A program made the translations under genes and the position numbers. The notes under the pieces are model-generated. The model made no database searches, was not told the origin of the DNA, and was given only the letters and a program-made list of their open reading frames with translations. This document shows, in pieces, positions 9,907 to 19,888 of a stretch of 64,000 nt of DNA (within the stretch, counting starts at the first letter, position 1; the number at the start of each line of letters is the position of its first letter). The stretch is from a virus, in IMG/VR virus record IMGVR_UViG_3300033146_001994, positions 23,548 through 87,547 of that record. One strand, 5' to 3'.

Positions 9907-11136
9907 ATGAAATCACAAAAAAACAGTGCCCAACTATTTGTAGTAGCTGATACTGTAAATTCAGGTAATGTAGATGCCATAGCAGATGATAAGCTTGGAT
10001 TTGAATGTGTATTAGATAGTACAGGTACTAAAACTCCTGGAGAAGTGTTTACAGTAATTCCTGTACACAGTGCCTTTAAGGTAATAGTACCCAGAGCTAA
10101 TGGTATTTCAGAGGTGTCAGATGCAGTTTATACAGACGATATTACTGAAATTTCTATTAATGATGCAGATGCTGTTGCTGATGTGCAACAAGTAGACTAT
10201 TTAGGATATAATCCTATTTTAGGTAGTGGAAATATTGAAGCATTAACAGATAATATCTTTACTTTGAATATAAAGATTATTGGTGATACAATGGCTTCTT
10301 TTGCTGCACAGACTACAATTGATGCTAGTTTTAAATCAGGTGCATCAACAACGCCTTATGCTATAGCATTGGGATTAGTTGAGATAGGAACAGGTAACCT
10401 AAAATATACCCCTAATGACATTGTGCCTATTAGATTTGACATAGTAGCTAAACATGCAGGAGTAGCACTAGGTACTGGTGTAGGAACTCTGAGATTTACA
10501 AAAGGTAGTAAATACTTCTCTGCATCAGACATAGATAATGCTACAACCAATGCTGCATTAGCAGTAGGAGATTTTATTAGATTAGGTACAACACTTTCTG
10601 ATGGAGTTTACAAAATTGTAGAATTAAATGCTACTACTAATATTGGTAAATTAGATAGAGTTGCTTCTATTTCAAAAACAGGCACACAAACTTCATTTAA
10701 AAGAATAACTGCTGCCACGGCTGCTTCTACTTCATTTGGAATAAAAATTATAGGACTAGCTACAATAAGCTCTCCTGGGTATATTGATACTTATATTACT
10801 AGATTTTTTACAAGTATTAATGGATTTGGCACAACTACTGTTTCAAGAGAAGCTGTAGTAGCATATAAGTCTGCTAAAACTCCTGAAGTAATTGCACAAC
10901 TAGAGGCTGAATTAGCAGGTGCAAACGGAGTAATTTATAGGGCAACTCCGCAATATAATGGAAATAGAGTTTCTTATGTTGTTAATGGAGTGACATATGA
11001 CACTGTACATATTTCATTCAATAAAGACTATAAGAATAGTTTTGGAGAAACTTTAAAAATTCCTGCCGAGATAATTATAGCTATTAACTCAACTAAAACC
11101 GCAGGGTTAAAGACAATATTAGCATCTATTGACTAA
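9907..11136 (+). CDS. Structural protein, 409 aa, function unknown
   Basis: Last gene of the head block, followed by a strong terminator. It is rich in Ala, Gly, Thr and short beta-type segments (IPVHSAFKVIVPRANG, LGTGVGTLRFTKGSK), with no membrane segment or enzyme motif. This composition is typical of phage virion decoration, fibre or tube-like proteins. The C-terminal ~80 residues contain a helical stretch (PEVIAQLEAELAGANG) followed by a beta-rich end. A tail-sheath role is unlikely because the rest of the tail module is of podovirus type. It may be a head fibre or head-associated protein; that is a guess from position. Confidence 0.4.
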   Translation: MKSQKNSAQLFVVADTVNSGNVDAIADDKLGFECVLDSTGTKTPGEVFTVIPVHSAFKVIVPRANGISEVSDAVYTDDITEISINDADAVADVQQVDYLGYNPILGSGNIEALTDNIFTLNIKIIGDTMASFAAQTTIDASFKSGASTTPYAIALGLVEIGTGNLKYTPNDIVPIRFDIVAKHAGVALGTGVGTLRFTKGSKYFSASDIDNATTNAALAVGDFIRLGTTLSDGVYKIVELNATTNIGKLDRVASISKTGTQTSFKRITAATAASTSFGIKIIGLATISSPGYIDTYITRFFTSINGFGTTTVSREAVVAYKSAKTPEVIAQLEAELAGANGVIYRATPQYNGNRVSYVVNGVTYDTVHISFNKDYKNSFGETLKIPAEIIIAINSTKTAGLKTILASID

Positions 11137-11169
11137 GTCTTAAACTTTAATTTATTATATGTTGAAATT

Positions 11170-11202
11170 AAAGGTCTTTTATTAATTTAAAAGACCTTTT
11201 TT
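11170..11202 (+). terminator. Rho-independent terminator after the head block
   Basis: A perfect 11-bp stem (AAAGGTCTTTT at 11170-11180 pairing with AAAAGACCTTT at 11189-11199), an 8-base loop and a T-run. It lies 33 bases after the 409-residue gene and ends the head transcript. Confidence 0.85.
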
Positions 11203-11204
11203 AT

Positions 11205-11212
11205 TATATTTG
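11205..11212 (+). promoter_or_regulatory. -7 promoter element (TATATTTG) for the tail-gene block
   Basis: TATATTTG matches the Bacteroidota TAnnTTTG consensus exactly. It sits immediately after the terminator and 18 bases before the ATG at 11230. No clear -33 TTTG is seen, because that position falls in the terminator hairpin. Confidence 0.5.
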
Positions 11213-11229
11213 CAATAAAACATAAAAAA

Positions 11230-11931
11230 ATGGTTAATAGCTTATCTTCATTTATATATAGCAATCTTGACAGTTTACCTCCAATTATAAAATTAATGGT
11301 TTTTCCATTTCTATTTATACTATTTTTCATTTTAAAACTTATTAAAGCTAAAAAGAAAAATAAAGTCATATTCTCCCTAATAAAAAAGATTATAAATAGA
11401 ATAGTAAGACAGAATTTGGAATATCATAATGTATTTATAAGTTTAAATATAAATATAAGTAAAATATCAAATATAGATTTAAAAAACAAGAATAAAACTA
11501 AAGTGTTTAAAATATTATTAAACACGCAGTTAGCAGAAATAAAAAAACTTTTAATTGAAATTATGGGATTTAAGAACATTAAAAGTTTAAATTCAGAAAA
11601 TTTATATTTAAAAATATGTAAAGCAATGCTTGCGCATAACTCTGCTTTTAAAACACAAGTTAATGTTAAAATACATGCTAAATATCCCGACATTGATTCA
11701 AAAAAGCTAACATATTTAATAGCAGGTAATGCAAATAAAGAACTTACAATGAGTATGAATACTTTACTATTGTATGTGGAAAAGCTTGCAAACAGTACTA
11801 TATATGATGATAATTATGAAAGAATTACAGCCTTTTTTGATATGGTAGATACAATAATAACTGCTTTAATGTTGGATGCTGAAAATAATTTCACTAATTT
11901 TAATGGAAATTTTGATTCTTTTTTTAAATAA
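11230..11931 (+). CDS. Membrane-anchored helical protein, 233 aa
   Basis: One strong hydrophobic segment near the N-terminus (about residues 17-40, rich in Leu, Phe, Ile, ending in a Lys-rich KAKKKNK stop-transfer) is followed by a basic, Asn/Lys/Leu-rich helical domain. It is the first gene after the internal promoter and six bases before the next gene. A role at the inner membrane is possible, for example in lysis or in anchoring a tail channel, but nothing in the sequence decides between them. Confidence 0.5.
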   Translation: MVNSLSSFIYSNLDSLPPIIKLMVFPFLFILFFILKLIKAKKKNKVIFSLIKKIINRIVRQNLEYHNVFISLNINISKISNIDLKNKNKTKVFKILLNTQLAEIKKLLIEIMGFKNIKSLNSENLYLKICKAMLAHNSAFKTQVNVKIHAKYPDIDSKKLTYLIAGNANKELTMSMNTLLLYVEKLANSTIYDDNYERITAFFDMVDTIITALMLDAENNFTNFNGNFDSFFK

Positions 11932-11936
11932 AAGTT

Positions 11937-12206
11937 ATGAATTTTACAACATATATATATAATTACTATTATTTTCTTACAAAGAAATTAGATAGAATGG
12001 TGGTATCATTGCAAACAGGCAGTCTAAATAAAAAAGACTTACATGATTATATTATACATTCTAAGATATTACAAAAACTTGAATTGTTTATACCTGAAAC
12101 TTCAGAACCACAACAATTTGATGTTGATACCTACATAAATATTCAAACAGAATTAAATAAATACTTAGATATAAATTTACATTACTATGAGTTTACTTAC
12201 AGTTAA
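11937..12206 (+). CDS. Small hypothetical protein, 89 aa
   Basis: Begins six bases after its neighbour and overlaps the next gene by 20 bases. It is Tyr-rich and helical (YIYNYYYFLTKKLDRM, then LQKLELFIPET), with no membrane segment or metal motif. Not recognised. Tight packing supports a real gene co-translated with the tail block. Confidence 0.5.
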   Translation: MNFTTYIYNYYYFLTKKLDRMVVSLQTGSLNKKDLHDYIIHSKILQKLELFIPETSEPQQFDVDTYINIQTELNKYLDINLHYYEFTYS

Positions 12207-12714
12207 TAATAATCAAGACTATTCAAAGTTTAAAGTTGGCTATAGTACAGATATACTTGGAGAGGTTGCTACATTAGTAATAACAATAACTACTACAGAA
12301 CAGGAATACAAAGACAATTCTCCAAAAATAGTAACTTCTGAAATTCCCTTAACTAGTGCCTTGTCTACAATAGATAACCCTGATGAAATTGTTATACCTG
12401 TTGAAGAATTGCCTGAAATCATTGATGGATTGTACTGTTTTACTGTATACATACGAGATGAAAATGATAGTATAATTGATACAATCACTGCGAAATACAT
12501 GATTATGTATAATGCAGAAGTAACTATAGGATTAGATTCAGTAAATTTGGCACAGAGTTTAGATATTGGCAATCCTAATTATTTGCAAAAAGCTTTAGAA
12601 ACTCTTTATCAAGAGGAATTATTAGTTGGAATACAACGAGGTAATGCTGTAGGACTTATTCCTGAAACATTGCGTATACTTGAATACATAAAATATATAC
12701 TTAAAAATAATTAA
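12187..12714 (+). CDS. Tail-associated beta-rich protein, 175 aa
   Basis: The N-terminal ~115 residues are predicted beta (alternating hydrophobics, TLVITITTTEQE, YCFTVYIRDEND), suggesting an immunoglobulin-like or similar sandwich. The C-terminal ~55 residues are helical (NYLQKALETLYQEELLVGI). It ends two bases before the large tail-fibre gene, so it may be an adaptor or chaperone for that fibre. Inferred from position. Confidence 0.45.
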   Translation: MSLLTVNNNQDYSKFKVGYSTDILGEVATLVITITTTEQEYKDNSPKIVTSEIPLTSALSTIDNPDEIVIPVEELPEIIDGLYCFTVYIRDENDSIIDTITAKYMIMYNAEVTIGLDSVNLAQSLDIGNPNYLQKALETLYQEELLVGIQRGNAVGLIPETLRILEYIKYILKNN

Positions 12715-12716
12715 TC

Positions 12717-15700
12717 ATGGATAAGGTAAATGATGGCTTTAAAGTAGGGAAAGAAGATATATATAATCCATTGAAAGGAGATTCTAGTGAGATTTCAGGT
12801 GTGTATGTAGTTAATATTGTAAAAGAGGATACAGAGTTAGTAGTTACATTTAGTAATGGTACTACAACTCATTTTGCTATAGGAGAAACTGGATTTTTAA
12901 ATGTTAAAAATGTTACATATAATGAACATGATAACAGATTAGCTATTGTATATTCAGATGATACTGAAACTATACTTCAGTTAAAAACATCCATTACAGG
13001 CTTAGCTGTAAATAATAAAAAGCTTTCTATAACCTACAGTGATGGTTCAACTAACACTTTAAATATAGATGATTTACTCTCCTTTTCAGGCGATAATGAT
13101 AGTATAGTTATTTTAAGGGATAATGTGTTAACAATATCTTCTTCTAAATTATCAGATTTTGTAAATAAAGAAGATGATAACGACTTTAATGGAGATAATA
13201 CTTTTAATGGTAATTCATACTTAAGTAATTTAAAGTTTTTAGCTGATGACCCACTAAGTAGCCCAATTCTCCACATATCTGACCTTACAGCAAAAGGTGA
13301 TTCAGATACATCTACACTAATGACAAAACATGCAATCTTAAAATTATTTGGCAGTTTTACAGGAGGAGGTATAAATATAACAGGCAATGCTAATAACATT
13401 CCTGTAATAAACACAGATGGCGATGGATTAGTTGATTCTTTAATCAGTAAAGATAATTTATTTCTATTAAATACTAAAGCCGATAGAGTTGTCACAGATG
13501 GTAATATACTATTTGATAATATAGATATTCAGATTAAAGAAAGTCTATCTGGTCAATTAGGAGCGTTACCAAAAGGTAATTTCTCATTATCAAACGGGAT
13601 AAAAGTTAAATATATTTTAGATAATATTTCAAATACTTCTTTTGATAAAGATAAATCTTTAGTTACTGCACAAGGAGTTGAAAATTCAATAGCACAAGCA
13701 CAGTTAAATAGCGTAACATTTACAAAAAGTGTAATTAGTGCATTACCTGATTATCCTACAGGTGAGCCTGCATCACCCTCTCAAGGAGATAGATACATAA
13801 TTAATATTGATGCCAACGAAACTTCAACATTAACAGGACAGACAATACCTAAAAATTCAATAATTGAATGGGAGGGTACAGGAACTGGATGGATTATTAC
13901 ACCTCCTGTCAATGCCCTATCCACATTAAATAGAGCAACTGGTACTTTTTGGAGAGTTGTCCAAGATTCAAATAATAGATTAGTCTGGGAAGACCCAAAT
14001 TCAGGAGGAATATCATCACATGATGATGCTACAGATGTTAGAGATTCTGATGGAGTATCTATGGCAACTCCATCACAAGCAAGACATCTTAATTCACAGG
14101 AAACTGATTTATTATTAAAAGGTGGAACAGTTTCTACTGAACATACTCATGCACCTGCAACTGCAACAAGACCAGGAAGTGTACCTGCATTACCTTTAGA
14201 CAGTTCTAAATTTCTTAACGGTGAGGGTGAATTTGTCTCTATGGCAGATATTAATAATGTAACTGACTTACAAGTAGAATTTGATACAGATACAACTTCT
14301 CCATTTAAGAAAGTCTCCCCATTGTCAAATGGAGTATCAGGATTTACAGTAGGAAATGTAACGACATTAAACTGTTCATGGATAGCAGACGTTACAACAC
14401 GTAATTGGGTAATTACAGATATAACTTTTCCAAAAGAAGAATATACTACAAAAATAACAATAACAAACAGCTATGGTGAGTATTTTCAATACATAGTAAG
14501 TACTAAAAATCCAGCACTTGGGGCAATTTCGTCTGTAATACTTTTAAATAAAGGTGTTGATGGTAAAAATTGTTCAATCAATGTTCAAGTCAGTACTGAT
14601 GGAAAAACACACTCAATAGAAAGCAATCCAGGAAACACACATAGGGCATTACATGAAGCATATGGAGACCCTAGATTTTATTGCCATATTGAATTAATTG
14701 GATACTCAGGTTATTCACTTGGGGATAAGATAACTATAATTCCTAGAGCAGATGTAGGAATAAACGACCACATAACTCCAAATGTTTCAAATATTTTAGA
14801 TGGAGCAGTTGGAGAAGCCAATTACGGATTAAATATTGGAGAAGCTGGAACAGGAATATATAAAGAGAAAACTAATTCAGTCTTAACCTTTAAAAAACTA
14901 AACTCGATATCTGAACATTTAACAATTAATGATTCAGAGGATGGGGAAATAGAATTTAACTTTGACCCTAAAACTGACTTTAGTAAAACTGACTTCATAA
15001 CTGCTGTTCAAGATGGTAATGATAAATATAAATTTAAAGCCGTAAATTTTAACAGACAATTAAGTCAGCATACAATTATCTATTTACATTTTCCTGACGA
15101 AATGGATGCTGATTTAGACAATGCTAACATTTTACTAAGTATTGATGAGGGAGAACACTATGTTCCTATTATGGATAGTGCAGGAGAAACAATTAAACTT
15201 GTTAACGCATTTAAAAGGGGTCTTAAAATAGCCTTAATGTATGAGGAGGATTCAGATACAGAAGCAGAGGGTTGGTATCCATTATTTTCAGATTTAGATT
15301 TTATCAGATTAGCAGGTGAGGGTTGGAACGGAGAAACTATCCTAGATAATTACTCAAAAAATCAAGTTCAAGATGATACTATAACAAATATATTATCTGC
15401 ATTAGCGTCAGGTGGAGAGATTGTTTCAGAAATAGTTGCTATTAATGGGGTTATTACTGCTCCTGTAGAGAAGACTAAAATTGACTTTGAGGTTGATATT
15501 CCATCAAACAACACAAGCTATTTAGATGTAGATGCAAGTAATGATATTTTATTAGAAAGTGAAAATCCCGCAGGATATCAAATAATTGGAAATTTTACAG
15601 TAAAAGGAACTCAACTTGATTCATCTGTATCAAGTAAGGTAAGATTTAAGTTATATAATGGAGATGACCCAATAGATACGTTCAATATCGTTGTTTTAAA

Positions 15701-16211
15701 AGGTGAAGTAAAAAGTGTTTCTAAAAGTTTCTTTCACACTGTAGCTGTAGGAAATGCTCCTGAAACATTAACAGTTACAGCAGAGGTGCTTAGGCACAGT
15801 ATTGAAATAGAAGAAGCAAGCCTACAAGCAATAACGAGATTTACTATTGGAGGAAGTAGTGTTGATGGCATTATCACACGTAACTATATTCATCCTGTTG
15901 TTGATACTGGTAATTTAGAATTAGATTTTGCAGGTAGAAATGAAGTGTACGCAACTAAAGATGGTGGAGGTGCTATTGTTATCAATGAAGATGTTGAAAT
16001 AGCTTACACTAATTATCCAAAGTTTGATACTGCTTATATAGTAATTGAAGTACAGACTGAAACAAGAACAATTACATTTCCTGAAAATCATAAGTCTGGT
16101 GACTTTAGATGGGAGAATTTAGTTTTAACTTTAGATGTAGGATTTTATCAGTTAACAATAAGTAATAATGGTGCATATTACAGTGTATTATGCTCACAAC
16201 CTGAATTATAA
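12717..16211 (+). CDS. Large tail fibre or baseplate-type protein, 1164 aa
   Basis: A long, Asp/Asn/Thr/Ser-rich, beta-dominated protein with repeated short modules near the N-terminus (YVVNIVKEDTELVVTFSNGT and two similar copies within the first ~110 residues). These resemble the repetitive shaft of receptor-binding fibres. A middle segment resembles the PSQGDRYIIN motif common in phage tail fibres (about residue 355). The C-terminal ~250 residues contain beta-sandwich-like segments. No catalytic residues were recognised. Its stop overlaps the ATG of the adhesin-like gene downstream (TAATG), and the two are probably assembled together. Confidence 0.6.
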   Translation: MDKVNDGFKVGKEDIYNPLKGDSSEISGVYVVNIVKEDTELVVTFSNGTTTHFAIGETGFLNVKNVTYNEHDNRLAIVYSDDTETILQLKTSITGLAVNNKKLSITYSDGSTNTLNIDDLLSFSGDNDSIVILRDNVLTISSSKLSDFVNKEDDNDFNGDNTFNGNSYLSNLKFLADDPLSSPILHISDLTAKGDSDTSTLMTKHAILKLFGSFTGGGINITGNANNIPVINTDGDGLVDSLISKDNLFLLNTKADRVVTDGNILFDNIDIQIKESLSGQLGALPKGNFSLSNGIKVKYILDNISNTSFDKDKSLVTAQGVENSIAQAQLNSVTFTKSVISALPDYPTGEPASPSQGDRYIINIDANETSTLTGQTIPKNSIIEWEGTGTGWIITPPVNALSTLNRATGTFWRVVQDSNNRLVWEDPNSGGISSHDDATDVRDSDGVSMATPSQARHLNSQETDLLLKGGTVSTEHTHAPATATRPGSVPALPLDSSKFLNGEGEFVSMADINNVTDLQVEFDTDTTSPFKKVSPLSNGVSGFTVGNVTTLNCSWIADVTTRNWVITDITFPKEEYTTKITITNSYGEYFQYIVSTKNPALGAISSVILLNKGVDGKNCSINVQVSTDGKTHSIESNPGNTHRALHEAYGDPRFYCHIELIGYSGYSLGDKITIIPRADVGINDHITPNVSNILDGAVGEANYGLNIGEAGTGIYKEKTNSVLTFKKLNSISEHLTINDSEDGEIEFNFDPKTDFSKTDFITAVQDGNDKYKFKAVNFNRQLSQHTIIYLHFPDEMDADLDNANILLSIDEGEHYVPIMDSAGETIKLVNAFKRGLKIALMYEEDSDTEAEGWYPLFSDLDFIRLAGEGWNGETILDNYSKNQVQDDTITNILSALASGGEIVSEIVAINGVITAPVEKTKIDFEVDIPSNNTSYLDVDASNDILLESENPAGYQIIGNFTVKGTQLDSSVSSKVRFKLYNGDDPIDTFNIVVLKGEVKSVSKSFFHTVAVGNAPETLTVTAEVLRHSIEIEEASLQAITRFTIGGSSVDGIITRNYIHPVVDTGNLELDFAGRNEVYATKDGGGAIVINEDVEIAYTNYPKFDTAYIVIEVQTETRTITFPENHKSGDFRWENLVLTLDVGFYQLTISNNGAYYSVLCSQPEL

Positions 16212-18670
16212 TGAGTTTATTACAAATCAATGCAATGTTAATGGGGAATCAGTATAGATACCCTGCAAATGCTCTGTATACAAAAGAACAAGTTGATACT
16301 CTTATTCTTACAAATAGTTATATACCTATTGCAAATAGTTCTGAATTAGTTAACTTGGTACAGTCTGCTTCTCAAACTATGGGAAAAGGTACACCTTGGC
16401 AAGGTAATTATACAACTGGATTAGATAAGAAATATATAGTTGTTACTAATTTCACTATTGCATCGAATATTACTAACACTCTTGATAATTTTGCAGGTAT
16501 TTTTGATGGAAATCAATTAAAATTAACTTATAACTATGGCAATTTATTTGGTACTCCCGATGCTTTAGCTAAGTACTATAATCTTAATGTGTATGGAAAT
16601 GTTACATCAAATGGCTATTTAGGAGGGATTTGGTATACTTTTTCAGCATATGCTGAGAATTGTACATTTACAGGAAGCATATTAAATGGTCAAGGAAGTC
16701 TTGCAAGATTAGGAGGATTGGCAGTAACTACTTCATCTTCAACAATATTGAAAAACTGTTCAACCAATGTTAATATAACATCTACAATTAATGACAGCAA
16801 TGGAGGTTTAGGAGGTTTAGTTGCTTTAGGAAATGGTGGCACATTTGAAAATTGTCACTCTAGTGGAATATACAATGGATTTTCAAATACAGGTGGATTA
16901 ATTGGAAGTATAAGTTCAGGAGATTTAATTTTGAATAACTGTTCAAGTGATGCTGTTATAACAGGAACAATAAATACAGGTGGTTTAATTGGTTTTTTTA
17001 ATCGTAATACAAATTCATTTTCAACTATTGGAATTAATGAGTTTACAGGAAGTGTAGACGGAGAAAGTAATTTAGGCGGGATAATTGGAGGATTTGAAGG
17101 AATTTCCGCAAATGATATTAATGTATCAAAATTACATTCAACAGGAAATATAACTGGAACTGGAAATTATATTGGTGGGTTATTTGGAATGTCATTTTTA
17201 TCTACAAAAGAAATTAATATAAGTGATTCTTATTGTAGTGGGGATGTACAAGGGAATGATTATGTAGGTGGTCTTGGTGGACGTATTGGAGTGACAACAA
17301 TTAAAGATTGTTATTCCACTGGTGCGGTTAGTGGAAATACTAATGTGGGAGGGTTGATTGGGGGTAATATTTCAACAATTATTATTAATTCATATTGGGA
17401 TACAGAAACAAGTGGACAAGCAACAAGTGATGGAGGAACAGGTAAAACAACAGCAGAGATGCAACAAGGGTCAATTCCTGACACAAACATCTATGTTGAT
17501 TGGGATAGTTTAATTTGGGGTTCAGGTTCAACAAGTGAATATCCAATATTGAAAACTGTAACTGCAAGTAATAAGTATCTTGCAACAGAAATAGTTAATG
17601 ATGAACTTGTAGACCAATATGGCAATATCAATATACCAATAGTATCAGGATTAGTTACTGATGGTACTGCAATATTAGACTTAGCAGGATTTGGTACAAC
17701 TTATGACAAGTCTTATTATATAGGTAATTCAGAGGGTAAAGATGAGAATTGGGATTATCCATTTATCTATTTTGATACTAACAACCCTACTCATTGGAAA
17801 ATTGAAGAGCTTAATTATCGAATGATTGAAGAACAGTATATTGCAGGAGATGGGAATTTGAAAAAACTCTATGCAAAGTTATTATATAGCGGAGGAACAT
17901 TACAAGGATTAGAAGAGTTGTATATGTATAATACTTCTGTTCAAGATGAAACTGCAATATTATCTGTAATTGGAACGTCTGGACAAACAATTAAATTCAA
18001 TGGTATTAATCAATACGCTCATGTATTAGATAATGGAGCATTAGATATTGTTGAAGCTTCGTCAGTCTTTTACTACGGTGGATGGGTAAATATTCCTGAA
18101 AGTAGTAGTGGAAATCATACATGTATTGCTAAAACAGATGGCTCTGATGTAATGACTGCAGGAAATTACTCTACCTATTTAGGTGGAGATGTTCTATATT
18201 CATTTACAATGCCTGCTAATCACTACTCACAGTGTAAATTTGGATATATTCCTACAATATCAGGTTGGCATCATTTGGCAACAAAGATAGATATTACCAA
18301 TGCTAAATTATGGGTATATTTAGATGGAGTTAAGGGTGAGGGTAATACTTTAGACGGAGGATTTTCTAATATATCTAATATATACCCATTCATACTAGGA
18401 GGTTCAACTAATTCAGACGGAAGTGGAGCTATCAACTTTGCTGAAATTGAGATGAAAGATATTAGAATATATCGCAAAGACGTTACAGCAAACTTAACTG
18501 ATTGGATGAATGGAGATATACTTAACGATGAAATTGCAATGTGGAAATGTGATGAATTGGTAAGTGGGGAACTGCCTGATAATGCAGGAGGATTTAATTT
18601 AACACTTGAAAATAACCCACAAATACAACAATATTATACAGGTGAGATATTATGTGGAAAAGAAGTTTAA
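16211..18670 (+). CDS. Adhesin-like tail protein with GLUG-type repeats and LamG-like domain
   Basis: An 819-residue protein. Residues ~135-395 hold Gly-rich repeats of the GLUG type (GGLIGSI, VGGLGGRI, VGGLIGGN) with Cys/Ser/Thr-rich intervals, a pattern known from bacterial surface adhesins. Residues ~590-755 look like a concanavalin A/LamG sandwich (FNGINQYAHV, FYYGGWVNIPE, GWHHLATKID, LWVYLDGVKG, IRIYRKD), which binds sugars. This suggests a receptor-binding protein recognising capsular polysaccharide or glycoprotein. It is preceded by the main fibre gene and followed by lysis genes. The domains are recognised by eye. The repeats resemble host adhesin genes and may have been acquired from them. 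Confidence 0.7.
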   Translation: MSLLQINAMLMGNQYRYPANALYTKEQVDTLILTNSYIPIANSSELVNLVQSASQTMGKGTPWQGNYTTGLDKKYIVVTNFTIASNITNTLDNFAGIFDGNQLKLTYNYGNLFGTPDALAKYYNLNVYGNVTSNGYLGGIWYTFSAYAENCTFTGSILNGQGSLARLGGLAVTTSSSTILKNCSTNVNITSTINDSNGGLGGLVALGNGGTFENCHSSGIYNGFSNTGGLIGSISSGDLILNNCSSDAVITGTINTGGLIGFFNRNTNSFSTIGINEFTGSVDGESNLGGIIGGFEGISANDINVSKLHSTGNITGTGNYIGGLFGMSFLSTKEINISDSYCSGDVQGNDYVGGLGGRIGVTTIKDCYSTGAVSGNTNVGGLIGGNISTIIINSYWDTETSGQATSDGGTGKTTAEMQQGSIPDTNIYVDWDSLIWGSGSTSEYPILKTVTASNKYLATEIVNDELVDQYGNINIPIVSGLVTDGTAILDLAGFGTTYDKSYYIGNSEGKDENWDYPFIYFDTNNPTHWKIEELNYRMIEEQYIAGDGNLKKLYAKLLYSGGTLQGLEELYMYNTSVQDETAILSVIGTSGQTIKFNGINQYAHVLDNGALDIVEASSVFYYGGWVNIPESSSGNHTCIAKTDGSDVMTAGNYSTYLGGDVLYSFTMPANHYSQCKFGYIPTISGWHHLATKIDITNAKLWVYLDGVKGEGNTLDGGFSNISNIYPFILGGSTNSDGSGAINFAEIEMKDIRIYRKDVTANLTDWMNGDILNDEIAMWKCDELVSGELPDNAGGFNLTLENNPQIQQYYTGEILCGKEV

Positions 18671-18682
18671 AAATAATTAATA

Positions 18683-19093
18683 ATGAGAAGTAAAAGCAAA
18701 ATAATAACATTCAATTATTCAGAATTACCACAAAAAGCAATTAACATCTTGGCTAATAGTACGGATGAAGCGAATAAACATTATGATTTTGAATTGGATG
18801 GAAAAACAAATCAATGGAAGTTATACTTACACTATGATAATTCTTATAAAGAATTTGCAAAAGATTTATTAATGTATGCTCAATATATAACTAACTTTCA
18901 AAATACAGTCAAAGGTTCAGACTATCTTGATATGTATATTAAGGTTGAAAATGAGCCTGTAACTAATGCTGACATAACCTCTATCAAAGGTCATTATAAA
19001 AATATTAAGTTTTCAGAGATAACAGCAGGAACATATGACTTTTCAAATCTATTAACTGAAAAAGACGTAAATAATCTATTATGGCAAAACTAA
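18683..19093 (+). CDS. Hypothetical protein, 136 aa, coupled to the amidase gene
   Basis: Lies between the adhesin-like gene and the amidase, overlapping the amidase start by 13 bases. It is soluble, with Lys/Asn/Tyr-rich composition and the pattern of a small alpha/beta fold (KSKIITFNYSELPQKA, then QWKLYLHYDNSYKEF). Not recognised. It may be the last tail gene or a lysis accessory. Confidence 0.45.
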   Translation: MRSKSKIITFNYSELPQKAINILANSTDEANKHYDFELDGKTNQWKLYLHYDNSYKEFAKDLLMYAQYITNFQNTVKGSDYLDMYIKVENEPVTNADITSIKGHYKNIKFSEITAGTYDFSNLLTEKDVNNLLWQN

Positions 19094-19668
19094 AGTATTT
19101 AATAATCCATTGTACAGATACTCCTCCTACAATGGAAGTATCAGAAGATGACATTGACTTATGGCACAAAGGAGCTAAGTATGACCCTATAACAAAACTG
19201 TATAGGTTTATGGGACATAACTATACTAAAGATAAACTAGCTTATAAATATTTAAAATTGTCTAGTGGCAAGATAGTTAATGCACTTCAAACAAATGGAA
19301 GAGGCTGGTCTGTTCAAGGTTATGCTAAGATGTATAAAAGAGATGGCAGTACATTTACTTGGGTAAAAGATGATGGCAACCAGTGGATTAAAGATAATGA
19401 AATAACAAACGGAGCTAGAGGTATAAACAAATACTCTAGTCATAAAGTATTAGTTGGAGGAAAAGATTGCAAATTTACAGATGCGTTCTTGAAAAATTAT
19501 ACCACAGCTCAATTTGTTCAATTAGAATCTGATATAAAAGAATATATTGCTAAACATCCACAGATTAAGATAGGAGGGCATTATCAATTTTCAGCAAAAC
19601 AATGTCCGGGATTTAATGTTAGAGATTATTTGAAAATTATAGGAACACCTTTAAAAAATATATTATGA
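19081..19668 (+). CDS. N-acetylmuramoyl-L-alanine amidase (endolysin)
   Basis: A 195-residue Amidase_2/T7-lysozyme-type zinc enzyme that cuts the bond between MurNAc and L-Ala in peptidoglycan at the end of infection. The zinc ligands expected for the family are visible: His10 in YLIIHCTD, His167 in GGHYQF and Cys175 in KQCPGFN. The GRGWSVQGYAK segment corresponds to the substrate-groove region. There is no signal peptide, so export depends on a holin, and a holin-like gene starts inside its stop region (overlap at 19665). Length and motifs are typical for Bacteroidota phages. Confidence 0.9.
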   Translation: MAKLKYLIIHCTDTPPTMEVSEDDIDLWHKGAKYDPITKLYRFMGHNYTKDKLAYKYLKLSSGKIVNALQTNGRGWSVQGYAKMYKRDGSTFTWVKDDGNQWIKDNEITNGARGINKYSSHKVLVGGKDCKFTDAFLKNYTTAQFVQLESDIKEYIAKHPQIKIGGHYQFSAKQCPGFNVRDYLKIIGTPLKNIL

Positions 19669-19883
19669 AAAAATGGTTATATTTATTATTCAGCTCTCAT
19701 TCAGTTGTGAGTTCTAAAAGAGTAAGTGGAATGATTTTACTTTTAAGTAGTATTCTATTACTTTTTATAAATAGTGATTTTACAGACAATAAACTTTCTA
19801 TTATTAAACTTGTAGTAGTTATTGGTGGTATATTAGTAAGTGGAGGTTCAATTGAAACAGTTTTAACCAAATTTAAAAAATAG
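19665..19883 (+). CDS. Holin-like small membrane protein, 72 aa
   Basis: Overlaps the amidase stop by four bases (ATGA-type coupling). There are two hydrophobic segments: about residues 19-36 (VSGMILLLSSILLLFI) and 44-62 (IIKLVVVIGGILVSGG), with a charged C-terminus (KFKK). Size, topology and position beside the endolysin support a holin that permeabilises the inner membrane. Holins have no conserved motif, so this is by context. Confidence 0.65.
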   Translation: MKKWLYLLFSSHSVVSSKRVSGMILLLSSILLLFINSDFTDNKLSIIKLVVVIGGILVSGGSIETVLTKFKK

Positions 19884-19888
19884 AAATT

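Noticed and set aside
9907-11136. Tail-sheath or major tail-tube identity for the 409-residue protein
   Set aside because: The rest of the tail module is of the short-tailed crAss-like type, and no sheath motif is recognisable.
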